From contig JAFQBH010000008.1 of NCBI GenBank assembly GCA_017399765.1, forward strand, positions 1 to 64,000: a stretch of 64,000 bases of DNA, read 5' to 3'. Below the pieces are notes generated by a model, which saw only the letters and a list, made by a program, of their open reading frames with translations, was not told the DNA's origin and did no database searches. This document shows, one piece after another, positions 1 through 8,536 of this stretch. The translations under genes were made by a program, and so were the position numbers. Numbering within the stretch: the stretch's first letter is position 1; each line of letters begins with the position of its first letter. This DNA is from Oscillospiraceae bacterium (GTDB lineage: Bacteria > Bacillota > Clostridia > Oscillospirales > Ruminococcaceae).

Positions 1-1119
1 AAGGCCGGTTGCAAAACCGCTGATAATGCAGGTTGCGGAACCGGTTTCGCACTGTTTTGCAATTTCCTGAACGGGTTTGAAATCGCCGGAGGTGTAGAAT
101 TCGGTGATTTTACCGATTGCTACGCCAACAACAAGGCCGATTGCAACAGCGATAAATGCTTTGATATCGCCGAAGAATGCAACGCTGAGTGCAAGTGCAG
201 CAACGATTACGATTGCGGAGCTGATATAAGTACCGAGGTTAAGCTGTTTTGCGGGGTTGCTGGTTTTTCCGTTTACAAAGAAAACAGAAATGATGGAAGC
301 AACAATACCGATTGCAGCAAGAATAAGCGGGAAGAGGGAACCGTCAACCTGGTTTACTGCATCAATGGTAAGAGCAAGAGTAATGGTGGAAACGATGGAA
401 CCAACATAGGATTCGAAAAGGTCGGAACCCATACCTGCAACGTCACCAACGTTATCGCCGACGTTATCTGCAATAACTGCGGGGTTTCTGGGGTCATCTT
501 CGGGAATTCCTGCTTCAACTTTACCAACAAGGTCTGCACCAACGTCTGCTGCTTTGGTATAGATACCGCCGCCAACACGTCCGAAAAGTGCAACGGAAGA
601 AGCACCAAGACCAAAACCGGTAAGTACAGATGCGAATACTTCGCTTTCAAGAGCAAAGATTCCGCCGTTGGGGTTGCAGAGAATGTAGATTACGCTTACG
701 CCGAGAAGACCAAGACCTACAACGCAAAGACCCATAACAGCACCGCCGCGGAATGCTACTTTAAGAGCAGCAGGCATACCGTTTTTGCTTGCAGCGTTGG
801 TGGTACGTACGTTTGCGTCGGTTGCGGTTTTCATGCCGATGAAGCCTGCAAGTACAGAGAAAATTGCACCTACAAGGAATGCGGCAGCGGAGAACCAGCT
901 GATGAAGAAACCGATAATTACAAGAAGGGCTGCAACAAAAATTGCGACCATTTTGTATTCACGGCCAAGAAATGCCATTGCACCCTCGCGGATATAACCG
1001 GCAATTTCTTTCATTCTGTCGTTGCCTTCGTCCTGTTTGCCGATCCAGCTTTTAAGCAAGAGAGCGACAACAAGAGAAACAGCAGCGATAACGGGAACAG
1101 CATAGAGAAGATTTTCCAT
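1..1119 (-). CDS. hppA: Membrane-bound proton-translocating pyrophosphatase, C-terminus cut by window edge
   Basis: Hydrolyses pyrophosphate and uses the energy to pump protons (or sodium) across the membrane. Only the first 373 residues are in the window; family members are roughly twice as long, so the gene continues to the left. Visible are an N-terminal membrane helix, several further hydrophobic segments, the family signature DVGADLVGKVE at about 192-202 and the acidic GDNVGDVAGMGSDLFES stretch at about 221-237, which belong to the metal-pyrophosphate site. The residue that separates K+-dependent from K+-independent types lies in the missing part. The ATG at 1119 follows a CAGGAGTG ribosome binding site. 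It is monocistronic behind its own promoter. Confidence 0.95.
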   Translation of the reverse strand, partial: MENLLYAVPVIAAVSLVVALLLKSWIGKQDEGNDRMKEIAGYIREGAMAFLGREYKMVAIFVAALLVIIGFFISWFSAAAFLVGAIFSVLAGFIGMKTATDANVRTTNAASKNGMPAALKVAFRGGAVMGLCVVGLGLLGVSVIYILCNPNGGIFALESEVFASVLTGFGLGASSVALFGRVGGGIYTKAADVGADLVGKVEAGIPEDDPRNPAVIADNVGDNVGDVAGMGSDLFESYVGSIVSTITLALTIDAVNQVDGSLFPLILAAIGIVASIISVFFVNGKTSNPAKQLNLGTYISSAIVIVAALALSVAFFGDIKAFIAVAIGLVVGVAIGKITEFYTSGDFKPVQEIAKQCETGSATCIISGFATGL

Positions 1120-1188
1120 AAGCTTTGTTCACTCCTGTTCGTGTTTCTTATTTTGGGCATTTTGCCCACTGTTGTATATCAACAACTT

Positions 1189-1218
1189 ATTATACCTATT
1201 ATTACTATAATAAGTCAA
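1189..1218 (-). promoter_or_regulatory. Promoter of hppA
   Basis: TTGACT (1213-1218), 18-base spacer, TATAAT (1189-1194), about 70 bases ahead of the start codon. The untranslated leader contains a small hairpin with arms TGGGCA/TGCCCA (1154-1168), and an imperfect GTTG/CAAC dyad (1171-1183) sits at the expected transcription start. Confidence 0.7.
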
Positions 1219-1306
1219 GGGAATATTCAAAATTTAGACCAAAAAAATTCAAAAATTATAACATTTTTGTCAAAAGACGGAATTCTGATATTTGACAAAA
1301 CTGACA

Positions 1307-1345
1307 AAACCGTTAATGAATTTTGGTAAAATCCATTAACGGTTT
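1307..1345 (-). terminator. Terminator after spoIIR
   Basis: Long inverted repeat with arms AAACCGTTAATG / CATTAACGGTTT, extended inward by AT pairs. It is followed on the minus strand by interrupted T runs. It lies between spoIIR and the hppA promoter. Confidence 0.65.
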
Positions 1346-1361
1346 ATAAATTTTGCACTAT

Positions 1362-1946
1362 TTATAAAAAACTCTTTTTAAGGCTTTCGATCCATTCAAT
1401 AACCGCGAACCGAATCTCAAATCCGTTTCCGGAAATAAAATCCGCATTATCACCGTATTTTTCAAGCGGTTTTTCCGCGCCGGGAATACAAAGCGCGGGA
1501 TACATTACGCACCACCAGTTTTTTCCTTCGCCTTCGCCAATGATTATGCGAACAGCATCATAATCTCCTGCCGGAAGGGTGAAGTCTTCGTAATTTCTTG
1601 TTTCAAACCACATTTCAACAACTTCTACCTGAACCGGATAGCCAAAGCCTTCTTCCGCAATAACTTTTTCAGCAATCGCTTTTATGTCATTTGAAGAATA
1701 TTCCGCCGCGGCAACAGCTTCAGTTTTTCCGGAAACTTCCGCAAAAAGTTCTCCGGTCGCTTCAAGAACCGCATCACGAACTTTAAGTTTAAGCTGTTGG
1801 TCTTCTTCGCTGTCGGAATTGGCGATTATATGAAGCCGAAGCGTTTCGGAACGGATTTCGTTTCCGGTTGCAACGGTTCTATTTACTCCGGAGGAAAACA
1901 AAGTGAAAACAAGGCCGATGAGCAAAAGACTTTCAAAACCTTTCAT
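1362..1946 (-). CDS. spoIIR: Stage II sporulation protein R
   Basis: SpoIIR is made in the forespore under sigma-F and secreted into the space between forespore and mother cell, where it triggers SpoIIGA processing of pro-sigma-E. The 194-residue protein starts with a signal-peptide-like segment (about 3-20). It carries the family core LRLHIIANSDS at 36-46, followed by DQQLKLKVRDAVL, and GEGxGKNWWCV at about 137-146. I chose the ATG at 1946 because AAGGAAGG precedes it and it gives a normal signal peptide. An in-frame ATG at 1988 would add 14 residues but lies in the T tract of the terminator of the upstream gene. It marks a spore former. Confidence 0.93.
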   Translation of the reverse strand: MKGFESLLLIGLVFTLFSSGVNRTVATGNEIRSETLRLHIIANSDSEEDQQLKLKVRDAVLEATGELFAEVSGKTEAVAAAEYSSNDIKAIAEKVIAEEGFGYPVQVEVVEMWFETRNYEDFTLPAGDYDAVRIIIGEGEGKNWWCVMYPALCIPGAEKPLEKYGDNADFISGNGFEIRFAVIEWIESLKKSFL

Positions 1947-1988
1947 TTTCCTTCCTTTTGGATAAGCGTCATATCTGTAAAAACTCAT

Positions 1989-2030
1989 AAAAAATCCGCC
2001 TTTGCTTTTGATGAAAAAAGCATTGACGGA
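1989..2030 (-). terminator. Terminator after the ispE fusion gene
   Basis: Minus-strand hairpin UCCGUC...GGCGGA with an inner GCTTTT/AAAAGC stem, followed by six T. It falls directly before spoIIR, so spoIIR probably has its own promoter; no convincing sigma-F site could be read. Confidence 0.7.
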
Positions 2031-2049
2031 ATTTTTTAAAATTATTCAA

Positions 2050-3396
2050 TCAGATGTTTATAAAATCGATTTTGTTTCCGTTTTCACGAATAACTTTTAT
2101 CAAATCTTCAAAAGTAAGCCAAACGGTTGAAGTGTTCTGGTTCGGGTGAACACCAACGCAGGGGTAATCTTTGAATTCGCTGTCGATTATAAATTCAACA
2201 GCCGAATCCGAATCATTTATTACCCCGAGAGGAGAAACGGAACCTTTTGTAAGACCGAGATATTTATCAAGTCTTTCGGCGGAAGCAAAGCTTACGTGTT
2301 TGATTCCGAGTTCATTCTGGATGGATTCAAGGTTTGCGTGCTTATCTCCGAAAACAAAAACAAGAAAATGTCTGTGACCTTTGTTATCACGAAGGAAAAG
2401 ATTTTTGCCTACAACGCCTTTGTTGAAAATACCGAGAGAATCCATCTCTTCCATGGTATAAACAGCCGGGTGATCGACCCGTTCGTATTTTATTCCAAGT
2501 TCAGCAAATTTTTCATAAACCGCTGCGCTTTTATCTGTTTGTACACCGGATTTTGTAGGTCTTGAAAGAAAAACGGAACTGAATTTTCCTGAAAAAGAAT
2601 TTTTTGCGGAAACAGCTTTCTGAACGGAATCAAAAATTCCGAAAACAGCAGTACCGCTTCCGGTCATCATTGAACCGAGAGCACCAAGAAAGAGCATATC
2701 ATTTTTGATTTCTTTGATAATCGGGTCTTCAACGGTGTGCTCAAGAACGTTATAAAGCTTTTTGGAAAGGGAATAAATATCGTTTTCTTCCAATGCACCG
2801 ATAATTCCGGATTTTCCAGGGTGCTCAAGGGAAGAAAGCCCGTGCTCATCGTAATATTTATAACTTTCCGGCGTGCTCATGCTGATATCGGGCTTTACAG
2901 TAACAATCCAGCAATCCGGAATTTCCGGAACATCCGAAAGCTTTTCACCGATTCCTTCTGAAAGCTTTGTTCCTCCGGTTATCGAAAAGGGAACGTCTGC
3001 GCCACATTTTGCGCCTAAATCACAAAGTTCATCTTCGGAAAGAGGAGAATCGAAAATTTTGTTCATTCCAAAAAGAACAGCAGCAGCATCGGCGCTTCCG
3101 CCGGCCATACCTGCCTGTTTCGGAATACGTTTATCAATTTCGATTTTAACTCCGGAATCGATTCCCGTTTTTTCAAAAAAGAGTTTTGCGGCCTTGAAAG
3201 CTATGTTTGAATCGCCGTCAAGGACGCTGTCGCTGCAAAAAACGGAGATTTCTTCATCTTCCGAAATTTTAACATAATCAAAAAGGTCAATGGTTTGCAT
3301 AACCGATTCGATTTCGTGATATCCGTTCGGAAGCCTTCCGACAATATCAAGAAACAGATTTATTTTTGCAGGAGCCTTTAAACTTATGCTGTTCAT
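2050..3396 (-). CDS. ispE: Fusion of 4-diphosphocytidyl-2-C-methyl-D-erythritol kinase (IspE) with a ProX/YbaK-type prolyl-tRNA editing domain
   Basis: Residues 1 to about 283 are IspE, a GHMP kinase of the MEP isoprenoid pathway: N-terminal APAKINLFL, ATP-binding GMAGGSADAA at 96-105 and GSGTAVFG at 247-254, ending in LSRPTKSGV like stand-alone enzymes. Residues about 290-448 form a complete ProX/PrdX domain that hydrolyses mischarged Ala-tRNA(Pro): ERVDHPAVYTMEE (305-317), GKNLFLRD with Lys331, GSVSPLGV (385-392) and GVHPNQNTST (415-424). The reading frame is continuous, with no stop or shift at the junction (near 2540). The ATG overlaps the aminotransferase stop as ATGA and follows GAGGAA. 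IspE usually has about 290 residues; this protein has 448. Confidence 0.9.
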   Translation of the reverse strand: MNSISLKAPAKINLFLDIVGRLPNGYHEIESVMQTIDLFDYVKISEDEEISVFCSDSVLDGDSNIAFKAAKLFFEKTGIDSGVKIEIDKRIPKQAGMAGGSADAAAVLFGMNKIFDSPLSEDELCDLGAKCGADVPFSITGGTKLSEGIGEKLSDVPEIPDCWIVTVKPDISMSTPESYKYYDEHGLSSLEHPGKSGIIGALEENDIYSLSKKLYNVLEHTVEDPIIKEIKNDMLFLGALGSMMTGSGTAVFGIFDSVQKAVSAKNSFSGKFSSVFLSRPTKSGVQTDKSAAVYEKFAELGIKYERVDHPAVYTMEEMDSLGIFNKGVVGKNLFLRDNKGHRHFLVFVFGDKHANLESIQNELGIKHVSFASAERLDKYLGLTKGSVSPLGVINDSDSAVEFIIDSEFKDYPCVGVHPNQNTSTVWLTFEDLIKVIRENGNKIDFINI

Positions 3397-4565
3397 TTTT
3401 CAAGTTCCTCAAGAAATTCCTTTATTCTTTTTGTTGCTTCCATAATATGGTCAAGGGAATAAGAATAGGAAACACGAACAAATCCTTCGCCGGAAGAACC
3501 GAAAGCATCTCCCGGAACAACGGCAACCTTTTTGCTGTGAAGAAGCTTTTCGCAAAATTCTTCGGAAGAAAGTCCGGTGGATTTTATGCAGGGGAAAACG
3601 TAAAATGCGCCTTCGGGAGTGAAGCAATCGAGACCCATATCGTTGAAAGCTTTTACAAGGAAACGCCTTCTCATATCATATTGCTTTTTCATTTCCTCGA
3701 CCTCGTTATCGCAATCGCGCATTGCAACAACGGCGGCATACTGGCTTGTGGTGGGGGAACTCATTATTGCATATTGGTGGATTTTAAGCATCTGCTGAAT
3801 TATCGGGGAAGGTCCGGCAACATAACCAAGCCTCCAACCGGTCATAGCATAGGCTTTTGAAAAACCGTTTACAATAATGGTGCGCTCCTTCATGCCGTCA
3901 ATTTCGGCAATGGAAACGTGGCGTTCGCCACCATAGGTAAGTTCCGCATAAATTTCATCGGAAAGAACCATAATGTCGGTTCCGCGAAGAACTTCAGCAA
4001 TTTCCTCAAGATGTTCTCTTCTCATAACTGCGCCGGTAGGGTTGTTAGGAAAAGGAAGGACAAGGAGTTTTGTTTTAGGAGTAATAGCCGCTTTAAGTTC
4101 TTCCGCGGTAAGACGGAAATCGTTTTCGCGTTTTGTTTCGATCGGAATAACGTTTCCTCCCGCAAGGCGGCAAATCGGATCATAGCAAACGAAAGAAGGA
4201 ATCGGAAGAAGCATTTCATCGCCGTTGTCAATAATGGCGCGAATGGTAAGATCAATAGCTTCGGAGCCGCCGACGGTTATAAAAATATCCTTTGCATCAT
4301 AATCAAGGCTGAATCTGCGTTTAAGATATTTTGAAGCTTCCTGGCGAAGCTCAATAAGACCGGCGTTTGCGGTGTACCAGGTTCTGCCTTTTTCAAGGGA
4401 TTTTATTCCTGCTTCGCGGATATGCCAAGGAGTTTTGAAATCCGGTTCACCGATGGTTAAGGCGATAACGTCCTTTACTTCCGCGGCAAGATCGAAGAAT
4501 TTTCTGATTCCGGAAGGCTTGAGTTCAGCAACTTTTTCGGAAAGCACTTTGCTGTAATCAATCAA
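3393..4565 (-). CDS. Class I/II PLP-dependent aminotransferase
   Basis: Transfers amino groups between an amino acid and a 2-oxo acid; most like the aspartate/aromatic (AspC/PatA) branch. The 390-residue protein has NNPTG (174-178), DEIY (203-206), the PLP lysine in SKAYAMTGWR (Lys237) and a substrate-carboxylate Arg in GFVRVSYS. The start is TTG at 4565 behind AAAGGAGG, overlapping the Lrp gene by 8 bases; the stop overlaps ispE. Co-transcription with an Lrp/AsnC regulator suggests control by amino acid supply. The exact substrate cannot be read from the sequence. Confidence 0.9.
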   Translation of the reverse strand: MIDYSKVLSEKVAELKPSGIRKFFDLAAEVKDVIALTIGEPDFKTPWHIREAGIKSLEKGRTWYTANAGLIELRQEASKYLKRRFSLDYDAKDIFITVGGSEAIDLTIRAIIDNGDEMLLPIPSFVCYDPICRLAGGNVIPIETKRENDFRLTAEELKAAITPKTKLLVLPFPNNPTGAVMRREHLEEIAEVLRGTDIMVLSDEIYAELTYGGERHVSIAEIDGMKERTIIVNGFSKAYAMTGWRLGYVAGPSPIIQQMLKIHQYAIMSSPTTSQYAAVVAMRDCDNEVEEMKKQYDMRRRFLVKAFNDMGLDCFTPEGAFYVFPCIKSTGLSSEEFCEKLLHSKKVAVVPGDAFGSSGEGFVRVSYSYSLDHIMEATKRIKEFLEELEK

Positions 4566-5043
4566 TATTCAGGTGCCTCCTTTCATCTTTTACCTCGTCG
4601 GTAAAATTAAAGAAATGTTCTTTGTAACGTTTAAGAACAAAGTTTGTTGCGGTGGAAGTTACGGAATCAAGGGTAGCAAGGCGTTTTGCAACAAACATGG
4701 AAATATCCTTGAAGCTGTGTCCGCGGATTATTACGGAAAGGTCATAGCTGGAACTGCTCATAAGCCATACGGTCTGAACTTCATCGAAACGCATGATTTC
4801 AGCGGCAATTTCGTCATAACCGTAATCGCGTTTCGGCTGAACTTTAAGTTCAATAACGGCGGTGCAGTCGTTGGGATCGATTTTTTCCCAGTTTACAAGG
4901 GCGTTATAGCCGATAATAACATGTTCTTTTTCATATTCTTTTACCGCGGCGGAAATTTCTTCTTCGGTTTTTCCAAGAAGGGCGGAAAGCTGTTCGGTGG
5001 TGAGCTTTGCATTCTGTTCAAGAAGTTTGAGAAGCTGATCCAT
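4558..5043 (-). CDS. Lrp/AsnC-family transcriptional regulator
   Basis: A 161-residue regulator with a short N-terminal winged-helix region (about 1-45) and an AsnC/RAM-type ligand-binding domain (about 60-150, with VIELKV and VWLMSSSSYDLSVIIRG). Members usually form octamers and respond to amino acids. The ATG at 5043 follows AAAGGAG at good spacing; an earlier in-frame ATG seven codons upstream has no site of its own. It lies between the PHP-domain gene and the aminotransferase, so it probably controls this operon. Confidence 0.88.
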   Translation of the reverse strand: MDQLLKLLEQNAKLTTEQLSALLGKTEEEISAAVKEYEKEHVIIGYNALVNWEKIDPNDCTAVIELKVQPKRDYGYDEIAAEIMRFDEVQTVWLMSSSSYDLSVIIRGHSFKDISMFVAKRLATLDSVTSTATNFVLKRYKEHFFNFTDEVKDERRHLNID

Positions 5044-5056
5044 AATAAATTCTCCT

Positions 5057-5878
5057 TTAATCAATTTTTATAAGAACGGGTTTGCGTTTTTCAAAATAGC
5101 AATATGAGGAAAAACCTGCTTCGTGAACAAGGCTTATTCCTTCGCCGATATCTGCTCCAAGGGAACCGCAGCTGTGTGAACCGGAACCAACCGTAACAAA
5201 TTCGCCGCCAAGTTCACGGAACATGCGAAGGTATCTAACAGGCGGAAGAATCATATTGAGTTTTCCGCGGAGAGCGGAAGTGTTGACCTCAAGGGCTTTT
5301 CCGTTTTCAGCAAGTTTTTTAAGGATTGTTTCAATTATGTCGTCGCAATGGCGAATTGAAAAATAAGGCGCAGATTCACTGTTAACATATCTCATAGGAA
5401 GAGTAAGCTGACTTAAAACATCAAAATTATTCCATTCAGAAGTTTCCAAAAGAAGTTTATAATAAGATTCCATATGCCTTACAATTTCGTTTTCGGAAAG
5501 TTCGGAATAATTGATGTCGCTTAGTTTTCTTCCGTCCGGGTATTTTTTTACGGAAGCGAGAACAACATCGAAAGGAACGCTGCTGATAATTTTGTCAGCC
5601 TTTTCAATATTATCAAGAGGCTGTCCAATTTCAACGCCGTTGGAAATTACAAGGGAATCTTCGAAAACGGAGCGGGCTTTATATACGCAGTAAACGGATT
5701 CGCGAACCCTTTCGGAAAACTGCATTTCATCAAAACGGTCGCAGTCACAGCAATCCGTTACGGCAAAACCGAAAAGTCCGCGGTTGATTGCCTGTTCACA
5801 AAGGCTCATCATGGAATGAACGCCTCTCGGCGAACAGTCGCTGTGAACGTGGCCGTCAAACTTTTTTACATAGTACAT
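5057..5878 (-). CDS. PHP-domain protein related to histidinol-phosphatase, metal site degenerate
   Basis: The 273-residue protein has the overall layout of HisK-type PHP phosphoesterases: KFDGHVHSD (His10, His12), NGVEIG (Glu83), LEVNTS (197-201) and a GSxSH motif (231-235). Several residues that bind the catalytic metals in active relatives are changed: TEH is TDC (41-43), SVH is SVK (Lys111), GHLD is SQLT (156-159) and GTDSH is GSGSH (Gly233). It may therefore have lost phosphatase activity and serve as a regulatory or binding protein. The ATG at 5878 follows GAGGGCG. First gene of the operon with lrp, the aminotransferase and the ispE fusion. Confidence 0.75.
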   Translation of the reverse strand: MYYVKKFDGHVHSDCSPRGVHSMMSLCEQAINRGLFGFAVTDCCDCDRFDEMQFSERVRESVYCVYKARSVFEDSLVISNGVEIGQPLDNIEKADKIISSVPFDVVLASVKKYPDGRKLSDINYSELSENEIVRHMESYYKLLLETSEWNNFDVLSQLTLPMRYVNSESAPYFSIRHCDDIIETILKKLAENGKALEVNTSALRGKLNMILPPVRYLRMFRELGGEFVTVGSGSHSCGSLGADIGEGISLVHEAGFSSYCYFEKRKPVLIKID

Positions 5879-5906
5879 AAAGATCGCCCTCTTTCTATAA
5901 TATTAT

Positions 5907-5935
5907 ATAATAGCACATATCATAATTTTTGAAAA
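5907..5935 (-). promoter_or_regulatory. Promoter of the PHP-lrp-aminotransferase-ispE operon
   Basis: TTTTCA (5930-5935), 17-base spacer, extended -10 TGCTATTAT (TATTAT at 5907-5912), about 28 bases before the start codon. Confidence 0.6.
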
Positions 5936-5945
5936 GGGAAGAAAT

Positions 5946-5969
5946 AAAAAAAGCACCCTCGCGGGTGCT
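5946..5969 (-). terminator. Terminator after the phosphodiesterase gene
   Basis: AGCACCC / GGGTGCT stem with a 4-base loop, followed by seven T on the minus strand. Confidence 0.85.
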
Positions 5970-5973
5970 TTCT

Positions 5974-6747
5974 TTATTTCAAAAGGTTTTTGCCCTTCCA
6001 TTTTTTCGAAGGCTCTATTCCGATTATTTTACAAATTGTCGGCGCAACATCGATAATGTTTGCGTTTTCAAAATTTTCTTCATCAATTTCAAAATCCGTT
6101 TTGATAAAAAGAGGAATCGTCATATCGATGGGGTCTTCAGTTCCGTGAGTCTGATCATGGCCGCCGTGGTCCGCAAGAACGATTACGGAATAATCTTCCG
6201 GAAGGTTTGACATGATTTTTTCTATGATTCCGAAGGAATGGTTTGCTGCTTTGTAGTATTCTTCGGTGCCCCAACCGATTTCGTGTCCGATACTGTCGGT
6301 TGTTTCAAGATAGAGGAACGCAAAATCCGGTTTATATTCATTGATGAATTTTTCGCAGTTTTCTTCAAGAAGCTCCGTTACTTTTCCGTGCGGGAAATAT
6401 TCTTCCGAAACAAAATGACCGTAACAAAGAGCATAAGGGTCATATAAATCTTTAAGTTCACCCCAGCTGTAAAAAAACGAAGTGCTTTTTCCAAAATCAC
6501 GCAGCTGCTCAAAAAGTCCTTTCCTTTCACCGGGAACAAAAGTGTTTCCCAAAACTCTGTGCTCGGAAGGATCAACACTGTGAAAAAGAGACATGTGGCA
6601 GGGAAGGGTCCAGGAAGGAAAAACCGTTTGAGCATGCGGATTATAGCGTGCGGTGCTCATAAGTTTTCCGGCAAAGGGATGACCGCATTTCAAAACTGCG
6701 TCGGGTCTCATTCCGTCACAAAGGATCAAAAGAACTTTGTTCTGCAT
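5974..6747 (-). CDS. Alkaline-phosphatase-superfamily protein (type I phosphodiesterase/nucleotide pyrophosphatase)
   Basis: A compact 257-residue cytoplasmic member of the family that hydrolyses phosphodiesters or pyrophosphates. It has LLILCDGMRPD near the N-terminus (first metal Asp), TVFPSWTLPCHMSLF with a Ser/Thr nucleophile, ETTDSIGHEIG and LADHGGH...HGTEDP as the remaining metal-binding segments. No signal peptide is visible. The ATG follows AAGAGGTG. The gene lies 17 bases downstream of the ABC exporter and may be co-transcribed with it. The substrate is unknown. Confidence 0.85.
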   Translation of the reverse strand: MQNKVLLILCDGMRPDAVLKCGHPFAGKLMSTARYNPHAQTVFPSWTLPCHMSLFHSVDPSEHRVLGNTFVPGERKGLFEQLRDFGKSTSFFYSWGELKDLYDPYALCYGHFVSEEYFPHGKVTELLEENCEKFINEYKPDFAFLYLETTDSIGHEIGWGTEEYYKAANHSFGIIEKIMSNLPEDYSVIVLADHGGHDQTHGTEDPIDMTIPLFIKTDFEIDEENFENANIIDVAPTICKIIGIEPSKKWKGKNLLK

Positions 6748-6763
6748 AAATTAACACCTCTTT

Positions 6764-8536
6764 TTAAACTGCATATTGGCTGTTATAAATTTCGTAATAA
6801 AAACCTTTTTTTGCAAGAAGCTCTTCGTGCTTTCCGGTTTCAACGATTTCTCCGTTGTTGATTACAAGAATAAGGTCCGAATCAACAATGGTAGAAAGCC
6901 TGTGGGCGATTATAAAACAGGTTTTTCCTTCCATAAGCTTATCCATCGCTTTTTGTATAAGAATTTCGGTTCTTGTATCGACGTTTGAAGTGGCTTCATC
7001 AAGAATCAGCAGACGATGATTTGCAAGAAGCGCTCTCGCAATGGTAAGAAGCTGTTTTTGCCCGCCGGAAATATTTGTTGTGTCGTCACCGATAACAGTA
7101 TCATAACCTTGAGGAAGCGTGCGTATAAAATGGTCGCAATATGCTTCATCGCAGGCGGTTACTATTTCCTCGCGGGTTGCTTCCGGTTTTCCGTAAGCAA
7201 CGTTTTCCGCAACAGTTCCGCCGAAAAGCCATGTATCCTGGAGCACCATTCCAAAAAGTTCGCGGACTTCTTCCCGTGAAATTTTTCCGATATCGTGTCC
7301 GTCAATGGTTATTTTTCCGCTTTGCGGGTCATAAAAACGCATCAGAAGGTTAACTATAGTGGTCTTTCCGGCGCCGGTCGGACCGACTATTGCAACGTTT
7401 TGTCCGTGTTTTATGTCAAGGTTAAGTTTTTTGATAAGCGGTTTGTTTTCGTCATAAGAAAAATCAACGTTTTCAAATTTTACGTTTCCAAAGATTTTTT
7501 CTTCACCGAAAGTTTCTGCGTCTGCTTTTTCTTCATCAAGATCAAGAAGCGCAAAAACACGCTGGGAAGAAGTTATTGCGCGCTGAACATCGCCCAATCC
7601 TTCCGCAATTTGTTCAAGAGGTGCGGAAATCTGTTTTGCAAAAAGAACGATAGTCACGATAGTTCCGACAGAAACACCTTCGTTAAGGATAAGCCAGCCG
7701 CCAAGGAGGTTTACAGCAATATACGCAAGAGAATTTGTGAAAGCTATGCAAGGCCGAACGGCAGAAGAAATGAAAGTTGCTTTAACTTCAGCATCGCGCT
7801 GACGAAGGTTGATTTCTTCGTGTCTGCGGAGAGTTTCGTTTTCCCAGTTATAAGCCTTTGTAGTTGCGTAGTTTGTATAGCTTTCTTCAACGATTGAATT
7901 GAGTTTTCCGGATTCGGTGAACATTTCATGAAAATATTTTTCGCTCATTGCGGAAATTTTTGAAGAAAGATAAACGGAAATCGGAGTTATTACAAGAACG
8001 GCAAGAGAAAGCCGCCAATCCTCAAAAAACATAATAACGGTGATTACGATTATCTGAAGAAATCCGGTGGAGAGGGTTTCGATCATTGTGTGGATGGAAG
8101 TTCCCATATGAGAAACGTCGTCCGTCATGCGGCGAAGTATTTCTCCAACAGGTGTACAGTCAACAAACTTTACAGGCAAATGTTTGATTTTCTCGGATAT
8201 TTTTATACGGATGTTACAGGTAAAATATCGGCTGACAACGTTGTTGAGCAGATACATATTGGCAAGTTTTACAAGACTGAGAAGAAGATAAATTATTACG
8301 AGGGGAATAAGTCCGGAAAGTATCATTCCGGAAAAATTATCTGTAACAAGTTCGCCGGACCAAAAATCATAAAGCTTTTGAATAAGTTCACCAAGCATCT
8401 TCGGAGAAACAACAGTGAAGATTATTCCGAGAAGGCAAAGACAGCAGGATAAAAAAAGCCAGCCCCAGATGGGTTTTGCTTCCTTGAAAATACGCAAAAG
8501 CGATTTTGCGCGGCTCTGTTTGTTTTCAGAAATCAT
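6764..8536 (-). CDS. ABC exporter half-transporter (heterodimer partner, consensus Walker B)
   Basis: A 590-residue fused membrane/ATPase subunit: six hydrophobic segments in residues about 20-320, then a nucleotide-binding domain with Walker A GPTGAGKTT, Q-loop LQDTW, a weakly altered signature NISGGQKQ, Walker B LLILDEATSNVD with the catalytic Glu, and switch His in AHRLST. Overlaps the next half-transporter as ATGA, so the two probably form a BmrCD/TM287-288-like heterodimer for drugs or lipids. Confidence 0.92.
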   Translation of the reverse strand: MISENKQSRAKSLLRIFKEAKPIWGWLFLSCCLCLLGIIFTVVSPKMLGELIQKLYDFWSGELVTDNFSGMILSGLIPLVIIYLLLSLVKLANMYLLNNVVSRYFTCNIRIKISEKIKHLPVKFVDCTPVGEILRRMTDDVSHMGTSIHTMIETLSTGFLQIIVITVIMFFEDWRLSLAVLVITPISVYLSSKISAMSEKYFHEMFTESGKLNSIVEESYTNYATTKAYNWENETLRRHEEINLRQRDAEVKATFISSAVRPCIAFTNSLAYIAVNLLGGWLILNEGVSVGTIVTIVLFAKQISAPLEQIAEGLGDVQRAITSSQRVFALLDLDEEKADAETFGEEKIFGNVKFENVDFSYDENKPLIKKLNLDIKHGQNVAIVGPTGAGKTTIVNLLMRFYDPQSGKITIDGHDIGKISREEVRELFGMVLQDTWLFGGTVAENVAYGKPEATREEIVTACDEAYCDHFIRTLPQGYDTVIGDDTTNISGGQKQLLTIARALLANHRLLILDEATSNVDTRTEILIQKAMDKLMEGKTCFIIAHRLSTIVDSDLILVINNGEIVETGKHEELLAKKGFYYEIYNSQYAV

